This document shows positions 11,698 through 22,229 of a DNA stretch of 64,000 bases, piece by piece. Position numbers and translations under genes: made by a program. Below the pieces are notes generated by a model, which worked only from the letters and a program-made list of their open reading frames with translations, did no database searches and was not told where the DNA came from. The stretch comes from Isochrysis galbana. Lineage: Eukaryota; Haptophyta; Isochrysidales; Isochrysidaceae. Each line of letters opens with the position of its first letter. The first letter of the stretch is position 1. The stretch covers positions 6,302,273 to 6,366,272 of the forward strand of contig CM030931.1 in assembly GCA_018136815.1 (NCBI GenBank). Direction: 5' to 3'.

Positions 11698-12873
11698 ATG
11701 GGGAGGACTGGGAAACGCTCCCGTCACTCCCGTGCCGCTCCTGCGCACGATGCTGCGGATGCACACTGGCTGAACGCTCCGGATGCTATTGCCCTGGCGG
11801 CCAGTTCCTTGGCTCCACCCTGGCAAGGAGCCCGTTGTTCTGGAGAGGCACGGCTAGCACAGTGGAATCGTATTGGGGAAACAGATCAATGGACTCACAA
11901 CATTACGTGGCTACCCTATGGAGGCGGGCTGGTTGGGGTCCACCGCTTCGTGCCCATTTCACGAGTATCGATGCACAATGAAGTCAGCAAGTTGGCCGAA
12001 TTCGCCGCTCGTGCGATGGACACGGGCGACGCAGATATGGTGTCAAATGTCGGTGGCTACCAAAGCGATCGAGAGCTTTTCTTGTCTAGTCCTGAGGTGC
12101 GACGAAACCTGGTGGCGAGCCTGATCAGCGATGCCGTTCATTCGACCGCCATAGCAGAGGCAGATTTCCTAGGCCGGTGCCCCATAATGACAGAGCCCTG
12201 CGAAGCTTGGTTCAATGTGCTGGATGCAAATGGTGCGTGGAATGCTCTTCACACCCACACGGGGAGCGCATATTCTGGAGTGATATACCTTGCAGAGGGC
12301 GCAAGGGTAGAGGGCGCAACGGCAGAGTCAAGTAGCTGTAGCGAGTTCACATACTCGAAAAGTCACAGGGCCGCTTGCACACAATTGGAAGAAGACGTCG
12401 ACATTTGTTGTAGGTTCCCAGGGCGGCTTGCTTTCTTTGTTAATGTGAATGGGCCAGATTGGGCGGAACACGTAACAATTGCGAGCGAGGAACTGCAAGC
12501 GCAACATATTCTCCCTCTCCAGAGTTTGTCGTCCAGTCAAGTCCCATCGAATGAAGCCCTGGAACAATCATATTACGGGTGTCTGACCATAGAACCTGTC
12601 GCCGGAACATGCGTAATATTTCCCAGCTTTCTTCCACATTCCGTAATTCCAACGCGTACATCACCCTCATCTGCCTCTCAATCAATCGATGGCATCGGGT
12701 CACTACGTGTGTCGATGGCATTCAACTTTGGCCTGTGCGAACCCGTTCTCGTCCAGTTGCTCGTACATCCCGAGGACGACACAAATTTTCGGAATACGTC
12801 AGCAAAAGTGAGACTTATCATTGAGGTCGCTGATGGCTTGTGTGGCATGCGGCAGCAGGGTGTTGGTGCTTAA
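11698..12873 (+). CDS. Putative 2OG-Fe(II) oxygenase, single exon
   Basis: The 391-residue product resembles the 2-oxoglutarate/Fe(II) oxygenase family described as 2OG-FeII_Oxy_5, a double-stranded beta-helix enzyme group of mostly unknown substrate. The family core is visible: WFNVLDANGAWNALHTHTGS at about 171-190, with H185 and H187 as likely metal ligands in a sequence that continues into SGVIYL, then GTCVIFPSFLPHSV at about 303-316 with H314 as the distal histidine, and RVSMAFNFGL at about 337-346 with R337 for 2OG binding. The start ATG follows a short basic segment that may be a targeting or nuclear signal. There is no intron. The central 205-290 region is an insertion not typical of the family. 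The substrate cannot be inferred. Confidence 0.82.
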   Translation: MGRTGKRSRHSRAAPAHDAADAHWLNAPDAIALAASSLAPPWQGARCSGEARLAQWNRIGETDQWTHNITWLPYGGGLVGVHRFVPISRVSMHNEVSKLAEFAARAMDTGDADMVSNVGGYQSDRELFLSSPEVRRNLVASLISDAVHSTAIAEADFLGRCPIMTEPCEAWFNVLDANGAWNALHTHTGSAYSGVIYLAEGARVEGATAESSSCSEFTYSKSHRAACTQLEEDVDICCRFPGRLAFFVNVNGPDWAEHVTIASEELQAQHILPLQSLSSSQVPSNEALEQSYYGCLTIEPVAGTCVIFPSFLPHSVIPTRTSPSSASQSIDGIGSLRVSMAFNFGLCEPVLVQLLVHPEDDTNFRNTSAKVRLIIEVADGLCGMRQQGVGA

Positions 12874-13249
12874 CATACGGCAGCCAAAGGCAGCCAAATA
12901 CGGAGGCTGTGTACGATGGCAGGATCAGCATCAGCAGCATCTGCGGTGTGTGTGAGAGCCAAACGTGGTGATCTTGTACCACTTCGAAAGGCCGATGTAG
13001 CGAATTGTGTTAGTGTTATAGAGGGACATTCTACTAGAGATGTGGCGCAACTGTTGCTTTTGCGGATTGGGAACCTTTTCTGCACTTAATCTGCACCGAG
13101 TACATAGAGGAGACTTGTTACTTATATTATGCGTGCATGCATGACTAGGCCGCGTTACTTGGGGCGCGGTGGAGGAGGGGAGGAGTAAGAAATCGAAAAA
13201 AAAACTTCAGATTCTCGTTACCACCTACAGCTCTACGTCTTACATCTTA
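12874..13249. other. 3' flank of the oxygenase gene
   Basis: No firm gene. A 57-codon ATG frame at 12916-13089 has no recognised features. At 13195-13235 a LINE 3'-end-like A-run and CTTCAGATTCTCGTTACCAC are present just before the MITE. Confidence 0.5.
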
Positions 13250-13860
13250 CTACCTCCGTTTCAAAACTGAAACCCGTAGGACCGGTGGATCAAAAATAAA
13301 ACTAACAAGAGCTAGACGAGAAAGCGCGCCCTTGAACTATGTTGCATGGGGTACATTGGGATTGGGGCTTAATCCTATTACTTAGGACGGTCTCACAATT
13401 GTCATTTTATCCCCCAACCACGGCGGCCACGGGAGCCACTCGATTCCCGCGCGGTTCGGCGACAGGGTGCACCGCTTCTTGCGCCTGCCAGACGCGCCTC
13501 CTCCTCCGCCATCGGGCGTGCTGGGCGGAGGGGGCTCCTCAGGGACTGTGTCGCGCGGCCTTGCCCACGAGCCTCCCGTGCGCTTGCCATGCTGCGGTGG
13601 CTCCACCACCTTCAGCCTCGGCATCGCAATCGCAAGAAAGCCGATTCGCGGGAAAGCTCCCGCCCACGCGCACTTTTTCAATAGACCTCTTGAATAATAT
13701 CACGGATCTCTTCATTCCCCTAATGCTTTGAGGTCGAACCTCCGCCACAGGACAACGCCCCAATGTACCCGCTATCTCATATAATTAACAAAATCTTTAC
13801 TATGCTGGTTCCTCATAGGCTAGCAGGGAGCCAAAGGTTTCAGTTTTGAAACGGAGGTAG
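13250..13860. mobile_element. Mariner/Stowaway-like MITE with TA duplication
   Basis: The left end reads CTACCTCCGTTTCAAAACTG and the right end is its reverse complement, CAGTTTTGAAACGGAGGTAG. Both ends are flanked by TA (13248-13249 and 13861-13862), the target duplication of the Tc1/mariner superfamily. Just inside, CATGGGGTACATTGGG on the left is mirrored by CCCCAATGTACCC on the right. No transposase is encoded in the 611 bp. A second right end lies at about 30.78-30.91 kb. Confidence 0.8.
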
Positions 13861-15309
13861 TACTTAATATACTGTTTTATACCACTAACGTCGTGACCTA
13901 GCCACCCCAACTAGTTAGCAGTCGGACACAACTTTTCCTCCCGGACTCCGCGCCAGCATCCAGCATGCCTGACCGTCTGGTGTTCGGCTAATATCGGATA
14001 TCGAGGGGGGGAGGTGGGTAGTTGTATTGCTCAGCCACCTCCTCTTCCCGTCGTCCACCAGCGAACGAGACTAGCGCCTCAAGCGGAAGGAGACGCTAGG
14101 CCTACCCCTAACCCTAGCACCTTCAACCTTCAACCCTCGTTTGGTGTTTGGTGTTTGGTGAAACCATCGCTTAGCCGATCCAGTGGGCGCCTTACACACA
14201 ACACACAGACCTCAGGTTTGACTTGCCACGCCCCCCCCAAACCAACCTTAGACCTTAGCCCAGAGAGAGCCCTCAAAGATTGCGCACAACACGAGGGACC
14301 CAGGGTACGAAAAGGAAAAGGTCTAAGTAAGGCCTGCTTTAGCTGGAACCGAATGAAGACGAAGGCATCCGATCCTGCGGCAAAGTGATGGAAGGCGGCT
14401 TGCCTTCATTTGGTCTCCTTTCCTTCCGGTTTCTTCCCCTCCCGGTGGTTGCTCTCCGGTGGGGACCTTTCAGACCCCCGACAGCGAATAACGCGTGCAG
14501 CCACGGAAGCATTTCATTTGGTAGAGCAGGCTTGACACCGGGTTCAGGGGCGAGGATCCTTCGCCAGCGCTCTTCGAACTCACGGATGTCCGAGTCTCCG
14601 ATCTCGAGTGCGGTCTCAGAGTCACGGGAGAGGAGAGACAAGGCAAGGTCCTAAGTTAGCCCTGTGAAGTGTGAAGAAGGAAGGGGGGGGGGTGTACAAC
14701 GCCGCTACAATGCAAGTGGCCACGCGCTCAATGGCTTCACACCTCACGCGAGTGCGGCGGTGTCAAGTGCCGAGCTTTTTTGTTTCTGATATTGCTGGCG
14801 GCCTTTTGTTTTCAAACTTTTACTTGGGGAGCTGAACCACCCGAATCGATGAGCGGCATTTTGTTTTCAATTAGAAGTCAATTTCATATGTGCAAATGTA
14901 TTAGGCGATCGCATAGCTTTATAGCCTCTTCGCTAGCTTTTATAACCACATGATGACTCTCGATTTGTTTCGAGAGTTGTGCCACCAAGCCCGCCATTTG
15001 TTTGTTGTATTCACGGCCACATTTTTTGAGACCTCCTCCCTTCGTTTGAAGTGCGGATGCCTTCATCCCCTCTGCGCCAAACGAGGGGTACCAAATGAAG
15101 GCAACCGACTTGAGTGGGGAAGAGGAGTAGAAAGGAGTTGTTTCGCATAAAGGCACAGGGAGTATTGTATCCCCGATAGGCGAGCAGCCCCGATTCGTCA
15201 AGATTCTTGTTTACTTTTTTGATGACTCAAAAGTGGTTGTTGTGATGCGTGTGTAAGAACGCTAACATCTCTCATAGATGTACATGCGCAAAATGAAACT
15301 TAGCGACCG
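13861..15309. other. Repeat-rich stretch between MITE and Nudix gene
   Basis: Contains a copy of the TAGCCA..CCC.ACTAG repeat (about 13895-14000; others at 16.2 and 40.16 kb). Minus-strand frames at 14339-14641 and 14884-15201 are open and reasonably protein-like but match no family; the latter ends in a mildly amphipathic helix (KQIESHHVVIKASEEAIKL). No gene is claimed. Confidence 0.4.
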
Positions 15310-16005
15310 CTATTCCTTTCGTCTCACGTGACGACTGGGCGAGAAACTTGAAACAGGGCACGAGGCCGATGCTTTCTGATTGACGTGCGTGGACTGCATC
15401 ATTCCGTCTTGAGGGGGACCAAAGCGCTCAAGGTATGCAGAAACAATGCTACCATGGTCAAACGCAAAGCGTGGTAAATTCTCTTTCAGCTCCTTGATGG
15501 TGAAAAGCTTGACAGCCTTGGCATCGTCACCAGCGTGTGGCTCGCCATGCGAATGACCAACGAATACCAATGCTGCAGTATGCCGTCGAGGGTCACGATC
15601 TGGTGCTGAAAAGAGACAGAACTGCTCCAGATGCGATAGCCTGAGGCCCGTTTCCTCGTACACCTCCCGCCGAACCCCATCCTCAGCCGCTTCACCGACT
15701 TGCAGGAAGCCTCCAATGAGAGCAAGACCGCGTCCATCTCCTCGCATGATGAACGCGACGCGCGTGTCATCGTTTCTTACCCCCGATGGCGGAACCAACT
15801 CCACGATTGCATCCACCGCGAGCGAAGGTGTGCAGAGGCAGAACTCGCCATTCCCACAGAGACAAGACCCGATAGCCTTGGGATCGGCGAAGTCGCGCTG
15901 ACAAATTTTGCTCATTCCAGCCTTCCTGGACCAGTAGTGAGCCGTAAGCGCCAGCGAGTAGAGAGAGACGAGGACGAGTAGCGTGCGCTCCATCGGGGCT
16001 GCCAT
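15310..16005 (-). CDS. Membrane-anchored Nudix hydrolase
   Basis: Nudix hydrolases cleave nucleoside diphosphates linked to another moiety. The canonical box is complete at about residues 98-120: GFLQVGE, seven residues, then REVYEETGL, with the metal-binding REVYEE glutamates intact. Starting at the ATG at 16005, the 231-aa protein begins with one hydrophobic helix (about 8-24, LLVLVSLYSLALTAHYW), so it is probably anchored or secreted, followed by a Cys-containing segment (CLCGNGEFCLC) just before the Nudix fold. The open frame extends upstream to 16176, but that part is proline-rich and crosses a G-run, so it is probably untranslated. The family supports hydrolase activity; the substrate (NUDIX sugar, dinucleotide or oxidised nucleotide) is unknown. 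Confidence 0.85.
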   Translation of the reverse strand: MAAPMERTLLVLVSLYSLALTAHYWSRKAGMSKICQRDFADPKAIGSCLCGNGEFCLCTPSLAVDAIVELVPPSGVRNDDTRVAFIMRGDGRGLALIGGFLQVGEAAEDGVRREVYEETGLRLSHLEQFCLFSAPDRDPRRHTAALVFVGHSHGEPHAGDDAKAVKLFTIKELKENLPRFAFDHGSIVSAYLERFGPPQDGMMQSTHVNQKASASCPVSSFSPSRHVRRKE

Positions 16006-16194
16006 CACCGATGCCGAGGAGCGGCCGGACGACCGGCCTCCGTCAGATACTCCTAGAGTAGAGATATAAAGAAGCCTTCTTGTACGTATACAAGATAAGA
16101 AGTCCGGAAAATTCAATGGGGGGGGGGGGAGGGGGATGACCCCCCAGAGGGGGGCCATGGCGCGCGCAGGAACCACGCGCCGCAGGAGAGCGAA

Positions 16195-16330
16195 AAAACC
16201 AATTAATGTTATATCCTAGCCAACCCCACTAGCTAATTGGACACAACATTTCCGTCCCGGAATCCCGCCATGCCTGACGAGCCAGGTGTCCGAATGCTAC
16301 CGGGGGGAGGGGGCACTGCCCCCTCCCCTC
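16195..16330 (+). repeat. Dispersed repeat TAATGTTATATCCTAGCCAA
   Basis: Starts TAATGTTATATCCTAGCCAA, then ACTAGCTAATTGGACACAAC and CCCGCCATGCCTGACGA. A near-identical copy is at about 40163-40290, and a more diverged one is at 13895-14000. Each passes into a G-rich then GC-rich tract. No coding content. Confidence 0.7.
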
Positions 16331-16399
16331 GATATTTGTCCTCCCCCCAGTGCACGCACCGACCCCGCGCACCCCAGCACGTCCTCTCCTCGAGTCCAC

Positions 16400-17062
16400 G
16401 CTGGGGGAAAACCCCTTTCGGGTAAAAACAACGCAGGGGGGGGGGGCACTCGTGAATGAGAGCCCAGAAGCGCTAATCTCTCTCGCCGAGGCGAGTGGCC
16501 GCGGCGAGCCGCGGCCCTTCCCTCCTGGCTCTGGCGCCCCCATCTTCTCTTACCCAAACGGGGCGAGAAGACACGTAAACGCCGGAGGGGAGAGCTGCCA
16601 CTCTCCCCTCCCCTCCCTCTTCCCTCTTCCTCCTCTCTTCCCTGCGGCGTGGGCCCATGGCGCGCGCCTGCGGCCCCTCTTCAGGTCCCCAGGAGGCCGG
16701 CAGGGGCCTGGGAGCGCAGCTCAAGGGGCAGGTGAGGCTGGGGCATGGCCCTGGCCCCTCCTGCCTCTCCCTCGCTGGCTCTCGAGCCCCTGCCAGTCGA
16801 CTGGAGCTGGCTGGGGGGTCCTGATCAGGGGGGCCCAGGGGGAGGAGGGGCTGGTCAGAGGGATGGGCAGGCCACGACGGGCCAGGGCGGGCGAGTCAGG
16901 CGTGCCTGTGGGGAGAGGGATGGGTCAGCAGGGCAGTGTGCTCCTGGCAGGCCATCAGGCGTGCCAGGAGAGCGGGTGGTTCCTCCCCCATGGCAGGGGA
17001 GGAGTGGAGAGAGGGGGGGGCTCGTGCCCCCCCATGGGCGAACCAAGTATAAACTTAGTTGA
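16400..17062 (+). repeat. GC-rich repeat ending in AACCAAGTATAAACTTAGTT
   Basis: Related in its middle to the 4.08-kb and 59.03-kb repeat (GGCCCCTCCTGCCTCTCCCT motif). It ends GTGCCCCCCCATGGGCGAAC followed by CAAGTATAAACTTAGTTG. The same ending occurs at about 5.60 kb and, degraded, at 49.74 kb. The long open frame through it is an effect of low stop-codon density in GC-rich DNA. Confidence 0.6.
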
Positions 17063-17139
17063 CGCAGGAGAGCGAAAAGAACGGCGAAAAAAGAACGACG
17101 GCCTTACTCGGAGACGTTGGACGTCCAATGGATGGGCTC

Positions 17140-17345
17140 AGCGGATGGCTGAATTCGACGAGATTTCGGCGCGGCCCGCCCGATTGGCGTGACTGTGCGG
17201 GTGGCCCCAGTGTATTTGGTATGTGGTGTCCGGCGGGGCCCTCCGTCTGGATGGATCGTCGATATCGGGTACGCAGCGCGCCCGGCATCGGTTCGAAGTT
17301 GGGCCCTCCGGGCCTCCCTCGGCGATGGCTCACTCAACGTTCGAT
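17140..17345 (-). repeat. Internal fragment of the TAGGGCGGTCA element family
   Basis: The minus strand matches the interior of the elements at 53.21-54.14 kb and 63.59 kb onward: TTGAGCCATCGCCGAGGGAG, AACTTCGAACCGATGCCGGG, then GTCACGCCAATCGGGCGGGC. It carries neither terminal repeat. Confidence 0.65.
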
Positions 17346-17984
17346 GCAAGGCTAGGGCTGGGTTAAGCCCGTTAACAAGTTAATACCATTAATACCCAAT
17401 AATGGGCAACATCTGACCTGTTAATGTGCTGAGTTTGGGCCCTCTGAGAAACTCAAAATTGCCCGTTATTGTACCATTAATGGGCATTTGTGGGAGGGGC
17501 TCCGAGCGCACCAGTAGTTGACCTCGCGTTGGGCGCTGGAGGCATAGGAGCTTTCGGAGCGGCCGCGCTCCGCGCGCACCACCAAGTTATCGAAGTTTAG
17601 ATAGTATCTTTAGATGGTAAATAGATAGCATTCATCCTCTTACTAGTACTACACACTCCACCTTGCACGAGAGCCACACACCAAGACACCACACACGCCG
17701 TGTCGATATCACTCGGTGTTCTGACTAGCAAACAAAGACGCCTCTAGATAGGGCTTGGCAGAAATGTCTAGACTTTCTTTTAGACATTTGGGCGGATTTT
17801 CGCCAAAGAGATGTCTCGAGACATGTCGAGACATTTGGGCTGGTGAGGCCGCTCTCTCGCCAAAAACAAAACTATCATTCCAAAAACAAAACTATCACTA
17901 CGCGTTGTCGCACATTCGCGATCGACCTCGTCCGCGCCCTTCGACTTTACTCGTTAGTCGTTCTTTACTCGATAGGCGTCCTAC
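17346..17984. other. AT-rich and hAT-end-like sequence
   Basis: At 17370-17480 a segment rich in CCATTAATGGGC-type inverted motifs is seen. From 17748, TAGGGCTTGGCAGAAATGTC begins a stretch with several AGACATTTGGGC copies in both orientations, which resembles the terminus and subterminal repeats of a hAT element; no partner end was found. No gene. Confidence 0.4.
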
Positions 17985-18132
17985 GTGTCACTCGTTACTC
18001 GTAACTCGTCACTCGTCACTCGCTCCTTGCCTGGTTGCCTGCCGTCACTCAGTTCGCGTCCGAGCACCCGGGAGCTGGGAGCTCGGGAGAGGTCCACGCC
18101 GGACCTGGCACGCCTCCCTCAGGTATCTCGAG

Positions 18133-18715
18133 ATGGAGGAGGAGGCGCTGCAGCTGCACGGGCGTGTGGCGCAGCTGGAGGATGAATGAGAACGCCTCAC
18201 TGCGCAGTTCGCAGCTCGCGTATCGGTCTCGGCGGACTGAAGTGAAAGAGAGAGCTAGAGGAGAAGGATGCTCTGGCAAAAGATCTCCGGCGGCGGCGCT
18301 GCGCAGGGCAGCGATCGCTTGCCGAGGCCAACTTGGAAAGGCGGTGTGCGAAGCTCGCACAAGAGAAAGAGAAGGCGCGAGGTCTAGAAGAAGCGTTTCG
18401 GTGCAGTCGGTAGCACATCGTACATCGTTTGCGTTTGCGAAATGGAGCGGCAAGCAAACCAGCCAAGCCGCCGAGATACTCTCGTTGAGTCGCTGCCGGA
18501 GCAGCTCAAACTCGAGAAGGGCAAGGCAGGTGGAAGGAGTGAAAAGTGAAAAGGGACGCGGGCGTGGCTGCGAAGAGGACGTGCAGGGCCGAGCGTGTGG
18601 TGAGACTTAAGAAGTTTTTTTTAGAAGAGGGGGAGTTCAAGCTCGTGCGAACAAAAATAGAGAGCATGAAAGACGGTCGAGGAACTCGCACGTGCTAAAG
18701 TACTCCCATCTATCC
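18133..18715 (+). pseudogene. Decayed coiled-coil protein gene
   Basis: Conceptual translation gives a coiled-coil protein in pieces: MEEEALQLHGRVAQLEDE, stop, ERLTAQFAARVSVSAD, stop, then after a frame change EKDALAKDLRRRR, LEANLERRCAK-like segments and KLAQEKEKARGLEEAF, with more frame changes before VEELARAKVL. The heptad-like Leu/Ala spacing and Glu/Lys/Arg content persist across at least two stops and two frame changes, so this was once coding. It ends about 60 bp before the methyltransferase ATG. Either a separate dead gene or the lost 5' part of the next one. Confidence 0.5.
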
Positions 18716-18774
18716 GTCGTGCTGCCGTCGGCTTCCGGCCAGGGCAGAACGAGAGAAGCCACGGAACGGAGCAG

Positions 18775-20265
18775 ATGGACTGGGCATCGCTGGGCTGGGA
18801 TAGCGTTCAGTATGCCAACTGGCTCGCTGGACTTCCCCAAGATCTTCAGAAGCGGCTCGCTCAATGTCTTCCTTATGGGATCGCACACAAGCTCCAGCCT
18901 GGTCCTCGAAAGGAAGACGAGCCATGGGACATGTCATCTGGCGAGGTCACAGAGCTCCTGGGTGAGCTTGGACTTCTCCCGCTCTATGGCCAGACGTTCG
19001 CAGAGTACGGTCTGAGATACATCTACCAGCTGACATCAAATGGCCCGGAAGCAATGGAGGTGATGCTGCGAGAACTCGGTGAGCTAGGCTGGTGCTCAGC
19101 AAAAGGGCAGTGCCACTGTACTGCACTTTCAGTCATTCCTGCCCTCGCACTTGCAGGTGTCACGCGCGATCACCGTGATCGATTAGTCTTGCTCGCGCTT
19201 TCTCCTCGGCCGTGCGGCTCCAATGGCAGGGCGTTCAGCCGAGATTTCCTCGCAGCTTGCCGCCCAGCCCATGCTGCAACAATGGGTGCCGAAAATCTTG
19301 GGCCACTGCTATACTCCATAGTACGATTCATCAAGCCGTGCCATGTTGTCGAGGTCCGTAAGCTGTCGCTTTGGGTTATTTGCATGGGGGCGGCATTGTT
19401 TCAAGCAAACAATGGACAACCGTAGACGTAAGCACATGAACACACACTCCAGTCCCCCCACTATCTCCTTCTCATGATGATGTCTTCCTCTCAGGTCGGT
19501 GCTGGGTACACTTCACTTTGGTTGCTGCAAGCTCTCAGTGATAATGTCGATGAGCTCGCTCGATGCGCCGCTGCTGTTGAACGTGACGGTTATCTCGTCG
19601 GAAGCCCGCCTAATCAAGCGGAGTGGCTGCTGCCTACACATCGGAAACAACAGCGCTCCAGTTGTGGAGAGAGCGACGCCGATGCAATTGATCAGAGTCC
19701 AGGCGCATACGGCGGATGGGCGGGAATGGGCCACCCGACCCTTCATACGATTGATTCCCTGAGTCATGAGCATACTACAGCCCACGCCGTGTGCAAAATC
19801 GCCGGGGACCTTGGGCTGACTCCCTTTCTCGACCTTATCCAGGCCGATGCTTACGCGCTCCCCTCTGACAAGGGGTTTGGAGTAGATACGAGTAGTGAAT
19901 TCGTCGATGCGCTTTGGCTTGACTTTGGCGTAGGAGCTGGAGCTCGGCTTGGGCCGTTTCTTGAAACCTGGTGGCCGAGGATCCGTCCAGGCGGCTTTTT
20001 GCTCGTTCACTCCACGTTGACGAATGCTGTGACGCGCAAGTGGCTCGATGGTGTCCGAACTCAACGACACGGTGAAGCAGCTATGGCAGGCGAGGAGATC
20101 AATCTATCAGACCCAAACACGCAGGCAGCGGCTGTGCAGGCGATCAAGGGGGTCATCGAAACCATCTCTTTCCGTGAACCCCACAAGAAGTGGCAAAATT
20201 CCATCTCGATCTTCCAAAAACGCTCCTCGGGATGGGCAGAGCCTCTCCTCACCACGTTCCCGTGA
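18775..20265 (+). CDS. Sterile-alpha-motif domain fused to AdoMet-dependent methyltransferase
   Basis: Exons are 18775-19078, 19157-19353 and 19495-20265 (423 aa). The first intron is 78 nt, a multiple of three, so it stays open if unspliced, but splicing creates MLRELGVTRDHRDRL, the expected last helix of a sterile alpha motif that starts near WDMSSGEVTELLGELGL. The second, 141 nt, joins HVVE to VGAGYTSLWLLQAL, restoring the glycine-rich AdoMet loop (motif I). Further methyltransferase landmarks are an acidic loop near LIQADAY, DALWLDFGVGAG, and WWPRIRPGGFLLVHS, typical of O-methyltransferase-like class I enzymes. The SAM domain suggests recruitment through protein or RNA contacts; the substrate is unknown. 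Confidence 0.82.
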
Positions 20266-21404
20266 GCACCCCCCATCCAACCACCCTTTCGAAGCATTTA
20301 CACATCGCAATGGGGCACGTAGACAAGTTGCACCGATTCATGCGCCTGCCCTAAGCCTAAGCCTAAGCCTATAAGCGCCTGAAGCGCCCAAGCCCACGCG
20401 CCTACGTCCAAGCCCAAGCGCGTAAGCCCAAGCCTAAGTGCCGAAGGCCGCATGCCTAAGCAGTAGATAGAGGTGGGGGAGGATGGGGTAAAAAAAAATC
20501 TTGTTGGTCCGGAGGCCCAAATTTTTTTGTCATGGGACCGGGGAAAGATTTCCCCTCGTCTCTCTTCCCGCTCTAATCCGAATCCGAGGCAGAGCGATGG
20601 CGACCGACCCGCCTGACATGCCGACCTTCGCCGCGCTCCAGAGAGAGCACGGCGGTGGTCAGCCCCCCCCCCCCTGCTGTCGATGGTGTTCGGACTAAAT
20701 GGTCCGGGGACACCAGTCGGCGGTCTCACCGGGGTTTCATGCCACCGCACTCGGCCGATTTCTGCTTCACCTGCCCACGCAGCATGGCCGCCAGCCCCAT
20801 CCTGTCAGAGCAAGGCTGCTCTCACTCTTAGAGTGTGGTTGTGGCGTGTGGGGGTCTTGTGGCATGCCAGTGTGTGGGTGTGGCTGTAGTTGTGAGTCTG
20901 TAGCATGGGATGTAAAAAAAATCTTCTTAAAGTTCCCCGCTACGTGTGCGGCGTGAGGCAGTGTGCTAGTGTACCTCCCTACTACCCGACCTTAACCCCT
21001 AACAACCCCCTCCCCCTTTCCCAGTTCCCTCATTAGCGGAGAAGCTGGTTCCGGGGAGGCCGCGCGCGCTGCTTCGGCCAGGAGTTGGAGAGAAGGGGGC
21101 GGGAGACTGTGGTTCGTCCTTTGATTCCGGTGTTAACTCGGGTTATCCTTCCTTAAATATCTTAGGCTCCTCTTTAATAACCGCTGCGATTCCGACCAAG
21201 AGGTTTAGCTACTTTAGGTGGTGATGTGTCGTAGGTCCAGACCCCTTGCCGCTTGCAAGAGGTCCTCCGACGTTCCTATGTTGAAATCCTTGTCAACCGT
21301 GTATAGCGGGCTTATCATTTTCTTAATATGTTTGTTGCTCGGGGCGTGTAACCCCATACTCTCTAGTTGTTTTTTTAGCCTCTGAAAGAAACCGACTTTC
21401 GCCG
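20266..21404. other. 3' flank, low-complexity and unassigned sequence
   Basis: At 20350-20460 an AAGCCTAAGC / AAGCCCAAGC short-unit tandem run is present. The rest has no recognisable gene or element; several A-runs followed by TCTT resemble decayed LINE ends (20480-20520, 20915-20930). Confidence 0.4.
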
Positions 21405-22172
21405 TTACTTACTAGCAGGTGATATCTCGTAAGGATCGCTCTTACTTAAGATCGACCTAACGGACCTGCCGTCCGCGTTGCCATACTGGATGTTATAGAA
21501 GTCGGTTAGGATATACCTCCACGCCAGGATAAAAAAAAACTTCTGAAGATTCGGGGCTACTCGCCTACTAGCTATGGGTCTCTCTTTTGCCTCTGCCTCT
21601 GCTATCCACAACGCCCTTTACTTCCCTCCCTCCACCTCTTCCCCTGCCCCCCTTCTTTCCTTTTTCTTCGGTTTCCGGGGTCCGGCCTCGGTGCACTACC
21701 TGAGGCCTGGTTCGGAGTGTGGGGTCCGGGCAGGCCTTTTGAGTTTGTCGATATTGCCGTGTGTGTCTATCCGTCTACGTCCTGTTTGTTTTAGTTAATT
21801 CCGGGTTCTAACGTCTCTAGCGTCCGTTCTGAGTGGCGTGTCAAAGCTTCAGTTGCTTTGGTTGTCTTGCTCCTTGATCTCCTCGACAGCGTGTACGATC
21901 CCCAGCTTGGTGGTTAGCACCACTAACTCCGCACTAGGCCTAAGTCCGCCTTTGTCGTTCCTGTTGAAGATGGGTCTCAAGACGTTCATGTCTATCCTTT
22001 TCTTGGGTTGCCTACCCATGCCCGCCTGGGCGGTTCTCGCCGAGTCGGTTTCTTGTGCGAATAGGAGTGCTTTTCTTAGCGTGGTGTATCTCTCTATGGT
22101 TCTTATCGGTATTGATTCTTCCGAAAAGTTTAAGCCGTCGTAATGTATCCTATAGAAATCCGTGACCTCCAC
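21405..22172 (-). mobile_element. LINE C-terminal fragments and 3' UTR
   Basis: Two minus-strand fragments of the C-terminal end of LINE ORF2. The frame at 22172-21849 reads VTDFYRIHYDGLNFSEESIP, then IRTIERYTTLRKALLFAQET. The frame that enters near 21525 reads YILTDFYNIQYGNADG, the same motif from another copy. Between them, 21532-21780 is the family 3' UTR with the GAAGATTCGGGGCTAC end. So one 3'-truncated copy was inserted next to or into another. No reverse transcriptase core remains here. Confidence 0.7.
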
Positions 22173-22229
22173 GCCAGGATACCTAAGTATCCCGAGGAGG
22201 GGTGCGGTCTATCCACCTGATCCAAGACC

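Noticed and set aside
12916-13089. 57-codon ATG frame
   Set aside because: No family, no obvious conservation signal; frames of this size arise by chance.
16350-17192. 280-codon plus-strand frame
   Set aside because: It spans a known dispersed repeat; composition explains the openness.
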